This document shows, in pieces, positions 62,782 to 64,000 of a stretch of DNA of 64,000 bases. Every line of letters begins with the position of its first letter. Positions within the stretch are counted from its first letter, which is position 1. A model generated the notes under the pieces. The model was not told the origin of the DNA. It saw only the letters and a program-made list of their open reading frames with translations, and ran no database searches. Source of the stretch: Streptomyces sp. NBC_01317. Its GTDB lineage: Bacteria > Actinomycetota > Actinomycetes > Streptomycetales > Streptomycetaceae. Both the position numbers and the translations under genes were made by a program. Location of the stretch: positions 3,889,501 to 3,953,500 of the forward strand of contig NZ_CP108393.1 of assembly GCF_035961655.1 (NCBI RefSeq), given 5' to 3'.

Positions 62782-64000
62782 TCAATCGGATTTCGGGACA
62801 GGTGATTCGCTGCGCCACGCCGCCAGCGCCCGGGCTGCCGACTCCTTGCCCGGCATCGCCTCCGGGCCTCTGTCGACGGCCAGAAGCCAGCGAAGAAAGC
62901 CGGGTTGGCGGGCGGTCACCAAGCCATCGAGGAGTTCGCTCAGTGCCTGGGCCCGGTGCTCCGCACCGGCCGCCTCGGCACACCAGTCAAGGAGGGCATC
63001 GCGCATGGCCGCGAAAGTGGCCGACTCGTTCAGGGCATGTGCTGCCAGCTGAACCGTGCTGGATGCCAACTCGGCGTCTGTGAGGATCTGGTCGCTCCAC
63101 CAAGTGAGGTCCTTGCTAACCATCTTGGGAAAGCAGCGAGTCATCACCACAGTGGAGGCGCCCTCTGACCGCGTCCAGTCGCGCATCCGATGCAGGACGG
63201 TTGTCCTGGCGTCGGAGTCCCCGGCTTCGAAACGCCGCACCAGCGTCTCCGCGACGGCGGCGACGACGGACGGGTCGTCCGTGTCGTGGTCCTGGGTCGT
63301 CATGAGTCGTCCCAACAACCACAGGACTTGCTCTTCCGTGACCTGCCCGCGATCCGGGTGGCAGGCGTGGGCCACTGTCTCGCGCAGTGGCGCCTCGGTC
63401 GTGAGGCTCCACTGTTCGAGCAGGTCAGCTGCTGCCCGTCCCGCTGCCGGGTCCTGAACTGCCATCCCCAGGCACCATCCCGCTACCTGAGGAGCCGGAG
63501 GAGACGGAGACAGCGCGAGGTGACGCAGGTATTCCAAAGACCGGCCGCCGGTCGCCACCGCAATGGCGGCGACCGCCCGCCCGGCCCGTTCGACCTGCCC
63601 CTCCTCAGAGCCGGGGCTGGCGAGCCAGGAGTGCAGCAGGGGCACGAGATCCATGTGGTCACGGCACAGGACTTCCCACACGGCCTCGCTCACGGCGGGC
63701 CAGAAGAAGGACACCGTGTCCGTGGTCGCGTCCCCGGCGCACTGCGCACGGTACGCCCCGAGAAGCCGCAAGGTCTCAGGCCAGGGCCGCCGACCGGTAC
63801 CGGCCGCCGAGTGGCCGTACGCACTCCGGATGCCGGTTTCCCGCTCCTCCCCCGGTCCCGCCAGATGAAGCAGATCCCTGGCACGCTCCGTCACCACGCT
63901 GCGGTGTAGGCCTCCGTAGACGGTGACGGCAAGCAGGTCGGCGCGAAGGGCGGGATCCGTCTGGGCCCGGGCGATGACTTCGGCGCTCTCGGCCAGCGCC
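62782..64000 (-). CDS. Large helical protein, partial (start off the right edge)
   Basis: At least 406 codons, open to the end of the window. It is alpha-helical throughout, with repeated pieces such as AVAAIAVATGGRSLEYLRHLAL, VAGWCLGMAVQDPAAGRAAA and LASSTVQLAAHALNES that look like HEAT-type repeats. The part seen has no NTPase motif. It may be the C-terminal sensor region of a larger protein. It is the first visible gene of the unit with the 242-residue, HTH and deoxyribosyltransferase-like genes. Confidence 0.55.
   Translation of the reverse strand, partial: ALAESAEVIARAQTDPALRADLLAVTVYGGLHRSVVTERARDLLHLAGPGEERETGIRSAYGHSAAGTGRRPWPETLRLLGAYRAQCAGDATTDTVSFFWPAVSEAVWEVLCRDHMDLVPLLHSWLASPGSEEGQVERAGRAVAAIAVATGGRSLEYLRHLALSPSPPAPQVAGWCLGMAVQDPAAGRAAADLLEQWSLTTEAPLRETVAHACHPDRGQVTEEQVLWLLGRLMTTQDHDTDDPSVVAAVAETLVRRFEAGDSDARTTVLHRMRDWTRSEGASTVVMTRCFPKMVSKDLTWWSDQILTDAELASSTVQLAAHALNESATFAAMRDALLDWCAEAAGAEHRAQALSELLDGLVTARQPGFLRWLLAVDRGPEAMPGKESAARALAAWRSESPVPKSD

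Overview
The window is a high-GC chromosomal segment of an actinomycete, almost certainly Streptomyces. The signs are frequent GTG starts, a dnaK-grpE-dnaJ operon with HspR-type HAIR operators, an intact four-gene conservon (cvnABCD), strings of hypothetical families typical of Streptomyces, and long secreted modular proteins. No assignment below was checked against a database; all rest on reading the sequence and on knowledge of the families.

Positions 1-10690 are conserved chromosome: the dnaK heat-shock operon (minus strand, dnaJ running off the left edge), a small sugar-transferase-like gene, a large membrane-bound iron-sulfur oxidoreductase, a Yip1-family membrane protein, a secreted protein, a phosphoribosyltransferase, dcd and a zinc-ribbon mini-protein. 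A tRNA-Gly(CCC) gene follows at 10691-10764.

From the tRNA to at least 59902 the DNA is an accretion island. The last 44 bases of the tRNA, followed in most copies by its terminator, recur as direct repeats at 21102, 26204, 34302, 36672 and 39964, as a fragment at 45921 and as a shortened copy at 59863. They cut the island into segments of about 10, 5, 8, 2.3, 3.2, 6 and 14 kb. Only two decayed tyrosine-recombinase fragments are visible (14502 and 60063); no intact integrase is present.

Cargo by segment. Segment 1 carries a GNAT-like protein, a zinc-finger protein, an XRE/ImmA-IrrE metallopeptidase with an overlapping partner, several decayed genes and a secreted PA14/FN3 protein. Segment 2 carries a large frame-shifted gene and small hypotheticals. 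Segment 3 carries a TauE/SafE transporter, a cold-shock/DEAD-box helicase cluster, a MerR-like regulator and pseudogenes. Segment 4 is tiny and holds only a Shedu-like (DUF4263) nuclease and a Phd/VapC-type toxin-antitoxin pair. Segment 5 carries a ParB-like DGQHR protein. Segment 6 carries two orphan PD-(D/E)xK-like nucleases around a TrmO homologue, a second Shedu-like gene and a truncated FN3 gene. The last segment carries a secreted protein, a conservon and a giant secreted GH92 mannosidase fused to a PAP2 phosphatase.

To the right of the last repeat lie an integrase remnant, a noncoding repeat shared with segment 3, and a minus-strand operon (nucleoside-deoxyribosyltransferase-like protein, HTH protein, two further proteins) running off the right edge. 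The gene content suggests a defence-rich island built by serial site-specific insertion at one tRNA and then eroded. That history is an inference from the repeats.
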